From contig JAUXVD010000015.1 of the NCBI GenBank assembly GCA_030684575.1, positions 1 to 64,000 on the forward strand: a stretch of DNA of 64,000 nt. Reading direction: 5' to 3'. A program made the position numbers and the translations under genes. Below the pieces are notes generated by a model. It saw nothing but the letters and a program-made list of their open reading frames with translations. It searched no databases and was not told where the DNA came from. The stretch is from Nitrospirota bacterium. Lineage in GTDB: Bacteria > Nitrospirota > Nitrospiria > Nitrospirales > Nitrospiraceae. Every line of letters begins with the position of its first letter. Within the stretch, counting starts at the first letter, position 1. Shown here piece by piece: positions 41,733 to 51,533 of this stretch.

Positions 41733-41768
41733 AGGGTCAGCGTCCTTCTCTCATCTCGATTGTGACGA

Positions 41769-42557
41769 TCATCGCCCCAACAACGTGGGAATAATAAATG
41801 CCGGGTAGAATGGGGCAATCCCAGCAGAAATAATCGGCATGATCAATCTCCCAGCTTCGGACGCGTCGCCCAGATGCTGACGCGGCACAAAGACGATGTC
41901 GTTTTCTTCCAACGCGAGATTCCTCGTCATATCGCCATAGGTAAATGCGCGCGCAAGATCGGCCATTAACATGTTCGGCTTTGAGAGGTCGCCGCCCCGG
42001 ATCACCCGAACTTCTTCCATCAATGCCGTCTCATGATACATGTCGACCGCAGCAAGGGCCTGCATCACGGTCATATGCCTCGACATGGGAACCATCCCGG
42101 GCTTCTTCACATCCCCGAAGACGAAGACACGCTTGACCTTTAAGACCTTTTTCTTCAGCACCACTTGTACACGAGGTTGTTTCATATAGGGGATCGCCGC
42201 TTCTTGAACCCGGGCTTCCGCCACTGCCGCGGTCATGCCTCCGACATCCACTTCCATGAACCCCACAGAAATATTTCCGTTCTCCCGGACCACGCTGGAG
42301 AACTTTTCCTCGCCGGCGCCGCGGCGAATCACCACCTCGAGCGTATCACCGGTTTCGACTGGCGTTTCCGCAGTCGGGACCGTTTCATCGGCATAGACAT
42401 CTCCCTTCGGCAACGGCGGGACCACCGTTCCGGGAGGACTGATGGCCGAAGGAGGCAACGAGGAACTCGCCGGATTGTGGCATCCGATGAACGCCACCGC
42501 GAGGATCGAGCCGGCCCCTAGAACAGCTATGAGATGTCGGGATATGAGCTGTCGCAC
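41769..42557 (-). CDS. Wza-like polysaccharide export lipoprotein
   Basis: 262 residues from GTG 42557, which follows GAGGAG. Signal and lipobox: LAVAFIGCHNP. The Poly_export motif ETPVETGDTLEVVIRRG is followed by NISVGFMEVDVGGMTAAVAE and an SLBB segment (RVFVFGDVKKPGMVPM). The C-terminus has NLALEENDIVFVPRQHLGD and a hydrophobic tail. It would form the outer-membrane channel partner of the co-polymerase. Confidence 0.93.
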   Translation of the reverse strand: MRQLISRHLIAVLGAGSILAVAFIGCHNPASSSLPPSAISPPGTVVPPLPKGDVYADETVPTAETPVETGDTLEVVIRRGAGEEKFSSVVRENGNISVGFMEVDVGGMTAAVAEARVQEAAIPYMKQPRVQVVLKKKVLKVKRVFVFGDVKKPGMVPMSRHMTVMQALAAVDMYHETALMEEVRVIRGGDLSKPNMLMADLARAFTYGDMTRNLALEENDIVFVPRQHLGDASEAGRLIMPIISAGIAPFYPAFIIPTLLGR

Positions 42558-42576
42558 GTTCTCATCTCCTCTTGTT

Positions 42577-43635
42577 TTATCGCGGATCAACCGATAACGC
42601 ACCGATAGGCATCACTTCCACAATATGCAGAGATGTATCGGCCCGCAAGTCCACGGTCTTTGATAACGGTGATTGACCAGAGAGAGCCTGTTGCGAAATC
42701 TGTAAAATCGGACGCAACGGATACTGGCGGTTCAGTTGAAACACGACTCCGGTTTCCCCGGTATTCAAGCGAACGGCCGTGCCTAAGGGGTAGATCGAGA
42801 GTTGATCGATCAACGCCTTCAGGAGATGATGCGGAAACACCGTTTTGCATTCGGCGAGCAATGTACGAATCGCCCGGTGGGGGGACCCCCCACTTCGATT
42901 GGGCCGCACGCTCATTAACGCATCGAACACGTCTGCCAGCCCGATGATCAGCGCGACTTCGTCGATCTGTTTCCCCGATAATTGTCTGGGATAACCGCTG
43001 CCGTCCCATCGCTCATGCTCTTGAAGGATGACCGTTCCCACCCAAGGATAGACGTCTCCGGCTTCCTTGAACACATGAGCCCCATGCTGTGGATGCTCCT
43101 TCATCTGTTTGCGTTCTTCCGCTGTCAACGTCCCAGTCTTGTACAGCAACGAGTCTGGTAGGGCGAACATACCGATGTCGTGCAGCAATCCGGCCAAAGC
43201 AACCCGTTCGAGCTTTGCTGGCTCATACCGAAGGGCCTCCGCAATCTTCACACTCACAATTGCAACGTTTACGGCATTTTTGATGAGATAATCGCCGGCC
43301 TCGTGCTGTAGAACAGTCTGGATCAGCTTGTCATGAGCGCCGATAGCCGCCACGATACCGGATGCGATTCTGGCCATTTCATCAACTGACCAGGGTTGTC
43401 TCGCCTGGACCGCTCGTTTGATTCCCTGGAGTTCCTGGCATGCCCGCTGATACCAATTGATCTCTGGAACAGACGATGCCGGTGTGGAGAGTGAAACAGG
43501 AAGGCCGGTCGGCGCAACCGAATGAATGGGATTTTTCGCATCAGGACCAAGGGCGTTCTGACTTGACTGCTCTCGTAGAAGATCGGTTAACCTTGTCACG
43601 TTTCCCCCGGCTTCCCTCATACTCAAATATGCCAC
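42577..43635 (-). CDS. HD-GYP domain protein, variant metal site
   Basis: 352 residues (GTG 43635; ATG 43620 possible). The C-terminal half is HD-GYP: LLHDIGMFALPDSLLYK, KEHPQHGAHVF, HERWDGSGYPRQ and IIGLADVFDALMS. The first-helix His of the family reads Asn (LIKNAVNVAIVS), and the HHE motif reads EHE. HD-GYP proteins degrade cyclic di-GMP. With these changes it could be a weak enzyme, a variant or a sensor. It heads the polysaccharide operon 20 bases before wza, suggesting c-di-GMP-linked control. The N-terminal 90 residues are not recognised. Confidence 0.88.
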   Translation of the reverse strand: MAYLSMREAGGNVTRLTDLLREQSSQNALGPDAKNPIHSVAPTGLPVSLSTPASSVPEINWYQRACQELQGIKRAVQARQPWSVDEMARIASGIVAAIGAHDKLIQTVLQHEAGDYLIKNAVNVAIVSVKIAEALRYEPAKLERVALAGLLHDIGMFALPDSLLYKTGTLTAEERKQMKEHPQHGAHVFKEAGDVYPWVGTVILQEHERWDGSGYPRQLSGKQIDEVALIIGLADVFDALMSVRPNRSGGSPHRAIRTLLAECKTVFPHHLLKALIDQLSIYPLGTAVRLNTGETGVVFQLNRQYPLRPILQISQQALSGQSPLSKTVDLRADTSLHIVEVMPIGALSVDPR

Positions 43636-43641
43636 ATACGA

Positions 43642-43827
43642 CTATCGGCTATTCGCCCGTCTCCCGACGGGAAAAGGCGTGACTGGCTTCTCTTCCATCT
43701 TGGCAAACTCTCGTTCTAACATTGCCCTGATGAAGCCACTGGTGGTGTATCCCTGTTGTTTCAGGTTATCGAGCTGGGTTTTGAGGTCGATCGGTAACTG
43801 AATCACGATACGTACGAGTTTTGGCAT
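43642..43827 (-). CDS. Ribbon-helix-helix small DNA-binding protein, 61 aa
   Basis: LVRIVIQLPIDLKTQLDNL, then GYTTSGFIRAMLEREFAKM matches the CopG/MetJ-type strand-helix-helix fold. It is the first gene of the locus, 6 bases from the HD-GYP gene, so it is a candidate local regulator of the polysaccharide operon. No toxin partner is adjacent. Confidence 0.7.
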   Translation of the reverse strand: MPKLVRIVIQLPIDLKTQLDNLKQQGYTTSGFIRAMLEREFAKMEEKPVTPFPVGRRANSR

Positions 43828-44064
43828 ACCCTAGCTCCCTTAAAAATAGGCACACAGATCCTAAGTCACCACGAATGAATGCACATGCTATGCCTTGCTA
43901 GCAGATGATGAATAATGAACAAAATTGAAGCCTTATGCTATGAAGACTTCTCTGGGGGTAAAGGGAGGGACGAAATTCGTCTTACCAGGACGTGAAATGT
44001 GCACTCTCTCATGCTCCGGCCGGCCCGAGAATCGAACCAATAGTCAGGTGGGGGCTTTCACGCC
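43828..44064. other. Non-coding region upstream of the polysaccharide operon
   Basis: About 240 bases with AT-rich stretches (43860-43950). It is the expected site of the main promoter of the leftward locus. I could not pick a convincing -10/-35 pair. A tRNA-like stretch was examined and rejected. Confidence 0.45.
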
Positions 44065-44083
44065 ATGCGGCAGGGTGCCGCAT
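44065..44083. terminator. Hairpin ATGCGGCA-GGG-TGCCGCAT at the end of comEC
   Basis: A perfect 8-bp stem with a 3-base loop starts at the comEC stop codon on the minus strand. No T-run follows, so a terminator role is uncertain. Confidence 0.4.
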
Positions 44084-46623
44084 TACCGATCGTGCCACTG
44101 ATTCCATAGCCGAGTCCAATTCGCCCGTTCACAGGCCCACAAGCACGAAGCGCTATCCGTCGGCTGCCACTGCAAGTCGCGTGTTCGATGCACATGAAGT
44201 GTCGCCTCGGAGATTCCTCCGTCAAACCACAGCCCACCGTCTCGATCCGTTCGCAATACGATACTCCCTTCCTCGACATATGCAGCAAGAACCGCGGCTG
44301 CCGGATGTCTGTATGAATTATGGCGACCGGCTGAGAATACCGCATACTGGGGATGTACTGAGGCCAACCAGTCGCGATTCAACGAACTCACCGCCCCGTG
44401 ATGAGGCACCTTAAGTACCTCGATCGGACCATGAGGCGTCGATCGCATCATTCTCGACAAGCCATCTCGCTCGACATCCGCAGCAAAGAGCATGGTATGC
44501 AGACCACAGGTCAGGCGCGTCGCCACCGATCGATTATTGAGCCCATGTCCGCCCACCTGGCTATCCTGGAGCAGTCCATCGCGAGGCTCTTCCGCTGACG
44601 GGTTGAGGGCCACCATCCGACAGGGGCCGGATGCCACAACCTCCAGTCCTTCTCTGACGACCCCTTCTTGTAGACCTCGATACGCCAACGACTGCTGCAG
44701 CCGTTGATAAAACAATTCTGCTCTGGCCTCTCCCGATCCCCAATAGTGCCGGACATTGAAATGGCGGACTACCCAGGCAAGACCACCCACATGATCAAGC
44801 TGGGGATGCGTGCCAATAACCTGGTCGATGGTGCGAATTCCACGGCTCCAGAGAAACGGAGCAACTACCCCACGGCCCATGTCGAATCGCTCATACGTCG
44901 CCCCCCCATCGATCAAAACGACCTGACCATCAGGTAGCTCGATGACCGCGCTATCACCCTGGCCGACATCAAGAAACGTGACTCGGAAATGATCCCCATC
45001 GGGAAATACTCGTGGTGACCAGGCCCACCAGAGTAATACCAGCAGCACTCCGGCACGGACACCCCATCGTATGGGCACCAGGCCTACTCGTTGCCACAAC
45101 AACACAAGACATCCGTAGAACAGCACTATGGTAAGCATCGATGGAGCCGCCACATGCCATTCCCCTCCAGGCAACGTTGACAGGAGGCGAACCGCATCCA
45201 CGAAGGATTCGAGTAACCACTGGTTCAGCGAAGCCATGGGCAGCTGCGTTCCCCCGACCAAGATATGCCAGATGCCTGCGGCCAGTCCGATTGGAACCAG
45301 CAGAATACCCATCACCGGGACCGCCAGCACATTGGTGAAGACACCAAGCCAGGGCAACTGATTGAAGTAGTAGGCCACAAGAGGAAGCGTGACGAGGGTG
45401 ACCACTCCACTCATCAACATCGAGTTCCTCCCCCATTGAACGCAGGTCATCAGGAAAGACGGCGCAGCTGGTAGTTCTTCTACGTCAACAGCGGTATGCC
45501 AAGAGAGCCATCCGGCAATGGCGATGACGGACACAAACGAGAGTTGAAAGGAAATGTCGAATAGCGCCTGAGGGTCGTGCAACAGGATCACAACCGCAGC
45601 GGCAGAGAGGGCATGGAACAGACGACGATCCTGGCCACGCCAGATCGCACTCAGCCCCACAGCCACCATCAACAGCGAGCGCATCGTTGCCAGCTCCGCC
45701 CCGGCCAAGCAGGCATAACCAGCCACTGGAATAATGGTACAGACCGCAGCCACGCGAGTCGGCGTGATGCGCCGGGACAGCGCCAGCAACCAATCCGCAG
45801 GCAACAGAATCACGCCCCATCTGACCACCGCAAAGATGAGCACCGCGACAAGGCCCAAATGACTTCCTGAAATTGACAGGAGATGGACCGTCCCGGTTAC
45901 CATGAACTGATCGCGCAGGTCCGGGTCCAAATACCCCCGATCACCGATGATGATGCCTAGATACAGCCCCAGTGCCGGTTGTGGAAGGGTCTGCAGCGCA
46001 GCGAGCCGGATACCACTCCTCCACCGATCGAACTGATTCCAGATCGCCCACCAGGCATGCGCGCGCCCAGACTGAAGAAGCTGCACCGCATCAGCTCCCG
46101 TCACCGTACCGATGACATCGATCCCTTGATGCTCAAGGTAGACCGCATAATCGAATCCGCCAGGATTCAATGACCCGCTTGGAGGGCGCAACCGAGCCTG
46201 AAAGCGGATCCGATCCCCTTGAAAGAAGAGTCGATCAGGAGTCCGCCAGGTCAGCCGAACATGCCTGATTACTCCTGAATATCCCGAAGAATCATCCGGT
46301 TTGACGATCATCACCAGTCGATCAGACGACTGTTGCACCGGTACCACAATACGACCGATCACTTGGGTCATCGTATCGGAAGGAGGCTCGACCATCGGAG
46401 CATGCAGAGGCAGGTGTACGGCGAGACTCCAATAGACGACGCCTGCCAAGAGCGCGCCGTAAAATCCTATCGCCTGGAGGCTGGAGAATCGATTGAATCG
46501 TTCGAAGAAGGTGCTGCCACAGGCAGCGAGAAAGAGGAGGCATGAAACGGACAGAGGGAAATAGGAAACCCGAGATCCGACGAAGAGCCCGATAATGAAC
46601 GCCACAGTGAGGGACGGCAGCAT
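44083..46623 (-). CDS. comEC: ComEC/Rec2 DNA internalisation protein
   Basis: 846 residues. An N-terminal soluble domain follows two helices, then the polytopic Competence domain (MVTGTVHLLSISGSHLGL, CLAGAELATMRSLLMV, LFDISFQLSFVSVIAI), and a C-terminal metallo-beta-lactamase domain (TFLDVGQGDSAVIELPDG, VIGTHPQLDHVGGL, VPHHGAVSSLN). It forms the inner-membrane channel for single-stranded DNA in natural transformation. All three domains are present at the usual length. Confidence 0.95.
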   Translation of the reverse strand: MLPSLTVAFIIGLFVGSRVSYFPLSVSCLLFLAACGSTFFERFNRFSSLQAIGFYGALLAGVVYWSLAVHLPLHAPMVEPPSDTMTQVIGRIVVPVQQSSDRLVMIVKPDDSSGYSGVIRHVRLTWRTPDRLFFQGDRIRFQARLRPPSGSLNPGGFDYAVYLEHQGIDVIGTVTGADAVQLLQSGRAHAWWAIWNQFDRWRSGIRLAALQTLPQPALGLYLGIIIGDRGYLDPDLRDQFMVTGTVHLLSISGSHLGLVAVLIFAVVRWGVILLPADWLLALSRRITPTRVAAVCTIIPVAGYACLAGAELATMRSLLMVAVGLSAIWRGQDRRLFHALSAAAVVILLHDPQALFDISFQLSFVSVIAIAGWLSWHTAVDVEELPAAPSFLMTCVQWGRNSMLMSGVVTLVTLPLVAYYFNQLPWLGVFTNVLAVPVMGILLVPIGLAAGIWHILVGGTQLPMASLNQWLLESFVDAVRLLSTLPGGEWHVAAPSMLTIVLFYGCLVLLWQRVGLVPIRWGVRAGVLLVLLWWAWSPRVFPDGDHFRVTFLDVGQGDSAVIELPDGQVVLIDGGATYERFDMGRGVVAPFLWSRGIRTIDQVIGTHPQLDHVGGLAWVVRHFNVRHYWGSGEARAELFYQRLQQSLAYRGLQEGVVREGLEVVASGPCRMVALNPSAEEPRDGLLQDSQVGGHGLNNRSVATRLTCGLHTMLFAADVERDGLSRMMRSTPHGPIEVLKVPHHGAVSSLNRDWLASVHPQYAVFSAGRHNSYRHPAAAVLAAYVEEGSIVLRTDRDGGLWFDGGISEATLHVHRTRDLQWQPTDSASCLWACERANWTRLWNQWHDR

Positions 46624-46659
46624 GAGCCTCCCTCAACAAAATTGGGGAAGACGACAACT

Positions 46660-48009
46660 CTACCCTAAATGCGCCTTGACGACGTCGACCAGCCGATTGG
46701 CCACATCACGAATTGTATCGTCACGTTCTCCTTCGACCATCACCCGCAACAACGATTCGGTCCCGGAGTAACGCACCAACACGCGTCCACTTCCATTGAG
46801 CCGCTGCTCACCCTCACGGATAGCCTGTTGCAGTTCCGGAACGGTATCGAGTTTCGGTTTCTTCGTCACCGCCACGTTAAGCAATACTTGTGGCACCGCC
46901 GTCATGGCTTTGGCTAACTCTGACAACGGTTTGCCCGTGCGCTTCATCAGCGAGAGAACTTGTAATGCCGAGAGCAACCCGTCACCGGTCGTATTATGAT
47001 CCAGGAAGATGAAATGGCCCGACTGCTCCCCCCCGAAGTTGTACCCCTCAGCAGACATCCGTTCAAGCAAATATCTGTCACCGACAGCGGTTCGCGCCAG
47101 CGTAATACCCGCTTTCGTCATGGCAAGCTCCAGTCCGAAATTGCTCATGACGGTCCCTACTACCGTTTGCTTCGCCAACTGGCCCTGACTATGAAGGTCC
47201 AACGCCAACATCGCCATGATGTGATCGCCATCCACAACAGTCCCCTGTTCGCAGACGAAAATGGCACGATCGGCGTCCCCGTCCAAAGCGATGCCAATGT
47301 CGGCGCCCTGCGTACGGACGGCCTGCTGCAGCAGTTGCGGGTGGACAGCCCCACAGCCGGCATTGATATTCATCCCGTCCGGTTTATCACCGATCACTTC
47401 GACCTTCGCCCCGAGCTCGCGCAGTACTTTCGGCGCCACCTTATAGGCTGCGCCGTTCGCACAATCCACCACCACTTTGATTCCCTGAAAATCGAGTTGC
47501 TTCGGCAACGATCGTTTGACGAACTCGATATACCGCCCTTCGGCATCATCGATTCGATAGGCCTTCCCAATGGCATCGGCCGTCGGCCGGAGGTGGGCAA
47601 TCTCATTCGAGACGATCAAGTCCTCGATACGCGCTTCCATCTCATCGGGCAACTTCAATCCATCGTTGGAGAAAAACTTGATGCCATTGTCCTGATAGGG
47701 ATTGTGCGAAGCCGAGATCATCACCCCTGCATCGGCTCGAAGACTCCTCGTCAAGAACGCAATCGCAGGAGTCGGCATTGGACCGACCACCAACACATCA
47801 ACACCCATCGAGCAGATCCCGGAGATCAATGCCGACTCCAACATATAACCAGAGATACGAGTATCTTTGCCGATCACGATCTGATGACGTCCCGCGCGAC
47901 GCATAAACAAATGCGCGGCGGCCCGTCCAAGCTGCATGGCCATTTCGCTGGTCATCGGATCAAGGTTGGCAACCCCTCGAACTCCGTCTGTGCCGAATAA
48001 TTTACGCAT
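46660..48009 (-). CDS. glmM: Phosphoglucosamine mutase
   Basis: 449 residues. [18 protein letters not shown] opens the protein; [15 protein letters not shown] holds the catalytic Ser; [16 protein letters not shown] binds magnesium; [13 protein letters not shown] is the sugar site; [16 protein letters not shown] binds phosphate. It interconverts glucosamine-6- and -1-phosphate for UDP-GlcNAc, feeding peptidoglycan and the nearby polysaccharide locus. Its start overlaps the folP stop by 8 bases. Confidence 0.96.
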   Translation of the reverse strand: MRKLFGTDGVRGVANLDPMTSEMAMQLGRAAAHLFMRRAGRHQIVIGKDTRISGYMLESALISGICSMGVDVLVVGPMPTPAIAFLTRSLRADAGVMISASHNPYQDNGIKFFSNDGLKLPDEMEARIEDLIVSNEIAHLRPTADAIGKAYRIDDAEGRYIEFVKRSLPKQLDFQGIKVVVDCANGAAYKVAPKVLRELGAKVEVIGDKPDGMNINAGCGAVHPQLLQQAVRTQGADIGIALDGDADRAIFVCEQGTVVDGDHIMAMLALDLHSQGQLAKQTVVGTVMSNFGLELAMTKAGITLARTAVGDRYLLERMSAEGYNFGGEQSGHFIFLDHNTTGDGLLSALQVLSLMKRTGKPLSELAKAMTAVPQVLLNVAVTKKPKLDTVPELQQAIREGEQRLNGSGRVLVRYSGTESLLRVMVEGERDDTIRDVANRLVDVVKAHLG

Positions 48010-48937
48010 GCTGAGCTTTCATGTGTACGGTCGTTTCCTGACTGATTGCTACGGTCACTTGCATCACATCTTTCATGGCAGTCACATCATGCACGCGAAG
48101 GATCCCTGCTCCACGCTCGACTGCCATCGCCACCGCCGCCGCCGTCGCCCACTGACGATCCTGAACCGGTCGATCCACAAGCTGTCCAAGAAACGTCTTG
48201 CGTGACACGCCCACCAGTAATGGACAGCCAAAACATGCGAAACGGTGAAGTCGGGCCAACAGCGTAAGGTTATGTACGAGCAGCTTACCAAATCCGATGC
48301 CAGGATCAAGCACGATTTGTCTTTGCCCGATACCATGGGTCGTCGCGAAACGAATTCGTTCCTCAAAAAATGCGACAACCTCGCCGACCACATCCTCATA
48401 CTGCGGAACCTGTTGCATCGTGCGCGGCGTGCCTTGCATGTGCATGAGAACAATCCCGGCACCCGTGCGGGCAATGACCTCGACCATCGCAGGATCGCCC
48501 CGCAAGGCGGTGACATCGTTCACCAATACGGCCCCTGCATCGAGGGCCGCCTGTGCGACCGCAGCTTTCGAAGTGTCGATGGAAATCGGAACCGTGACGG
48601 CTCTTGCAACAGCGGTTACCACGGGAATCGCACGACGGAGCTCTTCTCCCTCATCGACGGGTTCGGCGCCAGGGCGCGTGGACTCAGCGCCGATATCCAG
48701 GAGATCGGCCCCTTCTTTCACGAGTTGAATGGCATGGGCGACGGCGGCCTCCGCATCAAAATAGCGGCCACCGTCAGAGAATGAATCCGGCGTCACGTTC
48801 ACGACCCCCATGATCAATGGCCGGCCTGGAAATTCGATCAGCCGATTCTTCGCTTGCAGCGTCAATGTCCGAAGATCTAACACCCCACGACTGCGCCTCC
48901 ACCTATGTAGATTAACCACGCGACCAGAAATAGCCAC
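48002..48937 (-). CDS. folP: Dihydropteroate synthase
   Basis: 311 residues. [78 protein letters not shown] and [12 protein letters not shown] are the pterin and pABA site motifs. It joins hydroxymethyl-pterin pyrophosphate to p-aminobenzoate in folate synthesis. The first 20 residues are not conserved, so a start nearer LDLRTLTLQ (GTG) is possible. Confidence 0.95.
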   Translation of the reverse strand: MAISGRVVNLHRWRRSRGVLDLRTLTLQAKNRLIEFPGRPLIMGVVNVTPDSFSDGGRYFDAEAAVAHAIQLVKEGADLLDIGAESTRPGAEPVDEGEELRRAIPVVTAVARAVTVPISIDTSKAAVAQAALDAGAVLVNDVTALRGDPAMVEVIARTGAGIVLMHMQGTPRTMQQVPQYEDVVGEVVAFFEERIRFATTHGIGQRQIVLDPGIGFGKLLVHNLTLLARLHRFACFGCPLLVGVSRKTFLGQLVDRPVQDRQWATAAAVAMAVERGAGILRVHDVTAMKDVMQVTVAISQETTVHMKAQHA

Positions 48938-49022
48938 TCATCGTAGCCGCATCTGGATACCTGTGACAGCTGACCATCGCGAGAAGAAATTCCTTCTCAC
49001 CTATCGTCTTGCGGATGTACTG

Positions 49023-49057
49023 TCCGGGACCCCAATGCCCTGAGATGGAGTCCCGGA
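49023..49057. terminator. Hairpin TCCGGGACCCC/GGAGTCCCGGA after ftsH
   Basis: An 11-bp stem with one mismatch and a 13-base loop lies 15 bases after the ftsH stop on the minus strand. There is no T-run. It may protect or end the ftsH message before folP. Confidence 0.45.
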
Positions 49058-49071
49058 ATCAGTGGCTGATA

Positions 49072-50883
49072 TTAGGCAGGAACTGTTTGCGATGTGGACT
49101 GCGAAATGATCTGGTCGATATCAGTTGAGTCGAGCACTTCTTTTTCCAAGAGTGCTTCCGCCAAGCCCTTCAAGCTGGCCATGTGCTCTGTAAGCAACCG
49201 CTTTGCCCGCTCATAGTTCTCCGTCACAAGCCGTTTGACTTCCTGGTCAATCTCCAACGCGATTTGATCACTAAAATCACGCCGGCTCCCAAGCTCTCTG
49301 CCGAGAAACACTTCTTCCTCTTTCTTGCCGAATGTCAGAGGGCCCAATTTTTCACTCATGCCCCATTCACAGACCATCTTCCTCGCAAGATCCGTCGCCC
49401 GCTCAAGATCGTTCCCCGCTCCGGTCGTAATGTGCTTCAACACCAACTCTTCCGCCACACGCCCACCCATGAGAATGGCGAGGTTGTTATACAGGAACTC
49501 CTTCGAGTAGTTGTGCCGATCATCGGTGGGGAGCTGCATCGTCACTCCCAGCGCACGGCCCCGTGGAATGATCGTGACTTTATGCACCGGATCCGTCCCA
49601 GGAATCAGCTTGGCGATCAACGCATGCCCGGCTTCATGATACGCCGTTGTCCGCTTCTCCTCATCGCTCAAGATCAGGCTCTTCCGTTCGGCCCCCATCA
49701 GCACTTTGTCTTTGGCCATCTCGAAGTCGACGACTTCCACTTCTTTTTTATTCTGTCTTGCGGCCCAGAGTGCCGCTTCATTCACCAAATTCTCCAGGTC
49801 GGCCCCTGAGAATCCAGGTGTGCCACGTGCAATCTTTTCTAGCTCCACGTTCGTGGCAATCGGAACCTTTTTTGTGTGCACCTTGAGAATTTCAGTGCGG
49901 CCACGCAAATCAGGGCGATTGACAACAACTTGCCGATCGAAGCGACCAGGCCTGAGCAAGGCAGGGTCGAGCACATCCGGCCGATTGGTCGCCGCGACCA
50001 AAATGACGCCTTCTGTCGTATCGAATCCGTCCATCTCGACGAGTAATTGGTTCAACGTCTGTTCACGCTCGTCATGACCTCCGCCCAACCCCGCTCCACG
50101 CAGCCGGCCAACGGCATCGATTTCATCGATGAAGATGATACAGGGCGCATGTTTTTTCCCCTGCTCGAAGAGATCGCGAACACGGGATGCGCCAACGCCG
50201 ACGAACATTTCCACGAAGTCTGATCCGCTAATGCTGAAAAACGGCACGCTGGCTTCGCCGGCAATCGCCTTGGCTAACAATGTCTTTCCCGTGCCGGGAG
50301 GACCGACGATTAAGACACCCTTGGGAATGCGTCCGCCAAGCTTTTGAAACCGGCGCGGGTCCTTCAGAAACTCGATGATCTCAAGCACTTCTTCCTTGGC
50401 TTCATCGACGCCTGCAACATCGGAGAACATCACCTTCTTCCGCTCTTCGGTCAGCAGACGAGCGCGGCTCTTCCCGAATGAAAGCGCCTTGTTGCCCCCC
50501 ATCTGCATTTGCCGCATCAAGAAAAACCACAAGCCCAGGAACAGGACAAACGGCCCCCAGGTTACCAGGAACGTAATATACCAAGGGCTTTCATCCGGTG
50601 GCTTCGCCTCAATTTGTACGCCACGCTCCCGCAACACCTTTACCAACTCAGGATATTCCACCGAGTACGTGCGAATACGGGTCTTGTCTTTCAGCACGGC
50701 ACTGATATGGCTCGACTTAATGATGACTCGCTCGATCTCGCCCTTATCGAGCTTGGCCATAAACTCACTAAAAATGACATCTTCTTCAGGCGCATGGGTT
50801 GGTACGCTGAACAGGTTGAACAGCAAAATCATGAAGAGGCCGACGACGACCCAGAATAGTAGATTCTTTGCCCTGGAATTCAT
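49072..50883 (-). CDS. ftsH: ATP-dependent membrane zinc metalloprotease
   Basis: 603 residues. Two N-terminal helices ([18 protein letters not shown] and [19 protein letters not shown]) flank a periplasmic domain. The AAA module has Walker A GPPGTGKT (about 194), Walker [12 protein letters not shown] and the SRH ([15 protein letters not shown]). The zinc site is [11 protein letters not shown] with the distal Asp in ATDLARKMV region. A hexameric quality-control protease at the inner membrane. It sits in the conserved tilS-hpt-ftsH-folP-glmM order. Confidence 0.97.
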   Translation of the reverse strand: MNSRAKNLLFWVVVGLFMILLFNLFSVPTHAPEEDVIFSEFMAKLDKGEIERVIIKSSHISAVLKDKTRIRTYSVEYPELVKVLRERGVQIEAKPPDESPWYITFLVTWGPFVLFLGLWFFLMRQMQMGGNKALSFGKSRARLLTEERKKVMFSDVAGVDEAKEEVLEIIEFLKDPRRFQKLGGRIPKGVLIVGPPGTGKTLLAKAIAGEASVPFFSISGSDFVEMFVGVGASRVRDLFEQGKKHAPCIIFIDEIDAVGRLRGAGLGGGHDEREQTLNQLLVEMDGFDTTEGVILVAATNRPDVLDPALLRPGRFDRQVVVNRPDLRGRTEILKVHTKKVPIATNVELEKIARGTPGFSGADLENLVNEAALWAARQNKKEVEVVDFEMAKDKVLMGAERKSLILSDEEKRTTAYHEAGHALIAKLIPGTDPVHKVTIIPRGRALGVTMQLPTDDRHNYSKEFLYNNLAILMGGRVAEELVLKHITTGAGNDLERATDLARKMVCEWGMSEKLGPLTFGKKEEEVFLGRELGSRRDFSDQIALEIDQEVKRLVTENYERAKRLLTEHMASLKGLAEALLEKEVLDSTDIDQIISQSTSQTVPA

Positions 50884-50986
50884 CCAGATCTCCTTGTGGA
50901 TGGCACGCTTAATTGGTGAGAAAAACCAAGCATTTTGATGATGCTACCACATGCCCATTCATACTGACAACCGTACGACCATCCGC

Positions 50987-51526
50987 TTACTCTTGATCCT
51001 CCTCCACATCCAACACGGCCAGATAGGGAAGGTTTCGATACTTCTGTTGATAATCAAGCCCATACCCAATCACATACTTATTGGGAATATTGAACCCCAC
51101 GTAATCGATGGTGACGTCGATGGTCCGTCGATCGGGCTTGCTCAACAACGTACAGACTTTGATCGAACGGGGTTTCTTCTTCGCCAAGGTCTTGACCAGA
51201 TATTGAACGGTCAGTCCGGAGTCGACGATATCCTCAACCAACAAGACATCTTTGCCCTTGATATCCTCGGTCAGTTCGGTGACCATCTTCACTTTACCGG
51301 ATGTTTTTGCCCGGGACCCGTAACTGGTCACCATCAAAAAATCCACCCGCATCGGGATCCTGATTGCGCGAGCCAGATCGGCATAAAACGCGTAGGCCCC
51401 TTTCAACACGCCGACCAAGACGAGATCCTTCCCGGTATAATCGGTCGTGACCTGCTTGCCCAATTCACGAATCCTCGCACGCATTTCTTCCTGCGTCACG
51501 ATCGGTCGACCGAAAATCCGTTCCAT
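50987..51526 (-). CDS. hpt: Hypoxanthine phosphoribosyltransferase
   Basis: 179 residues. The PRPP-binding motif VLLVEDIVDSGLTVQYL is diagnostic. LVGVLKGAYAFYADLAR and FLMVTSYGSRAKTSG form the base/phosphate loops, and VGFNIPNKYVIGYGLDY the C-terminal signature. Purine salvage to IMP or GMP. Eight bases separate it from tilS. Confidence 0.95.
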   Translation of the reverse strand: MERIFGRPIVTQEEMRARIRELGKQVTTDYTGKDLVLVGVLKGAYAFYADLARAIRIPMRVDFLMVTSYGSRAKTSGKVKMVTELTEDIKGKDVLLVEDIVDSGLTVQYLVKTLAKKKPRSIKVCTLLSKPDRRTIDVTIDYVGFNIPNKYVIGYGLDYQQKYRNLPYLAVLDVEEDQE

Positions 51527-51533
51527 GCTCCCT

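Noticed and set aside
18363-43827. Exosortase/PEP-CTERM type polysaccharide locus
   Set aside because: The AsnB, GT and PHP content recalls such loci, but no exosortase, PEP-CTERM protein or PrsK/PrsR regulator is present.
43996-44105. tRNA-like stretch with GGTTCGATTC and a 5-bp stem
   Set aside because: The T-stem does not pair, there is no U33 in the candidate anticodon loop, and no acceptor stem closes. The stem is better read as a simple hairpin at the comEC end.
46996-48000. 334-codon rightward frame opposite glmM
   Set aside because: Antisense shadow of a strongly conserved enzyme gene; it has no recognisable motif.
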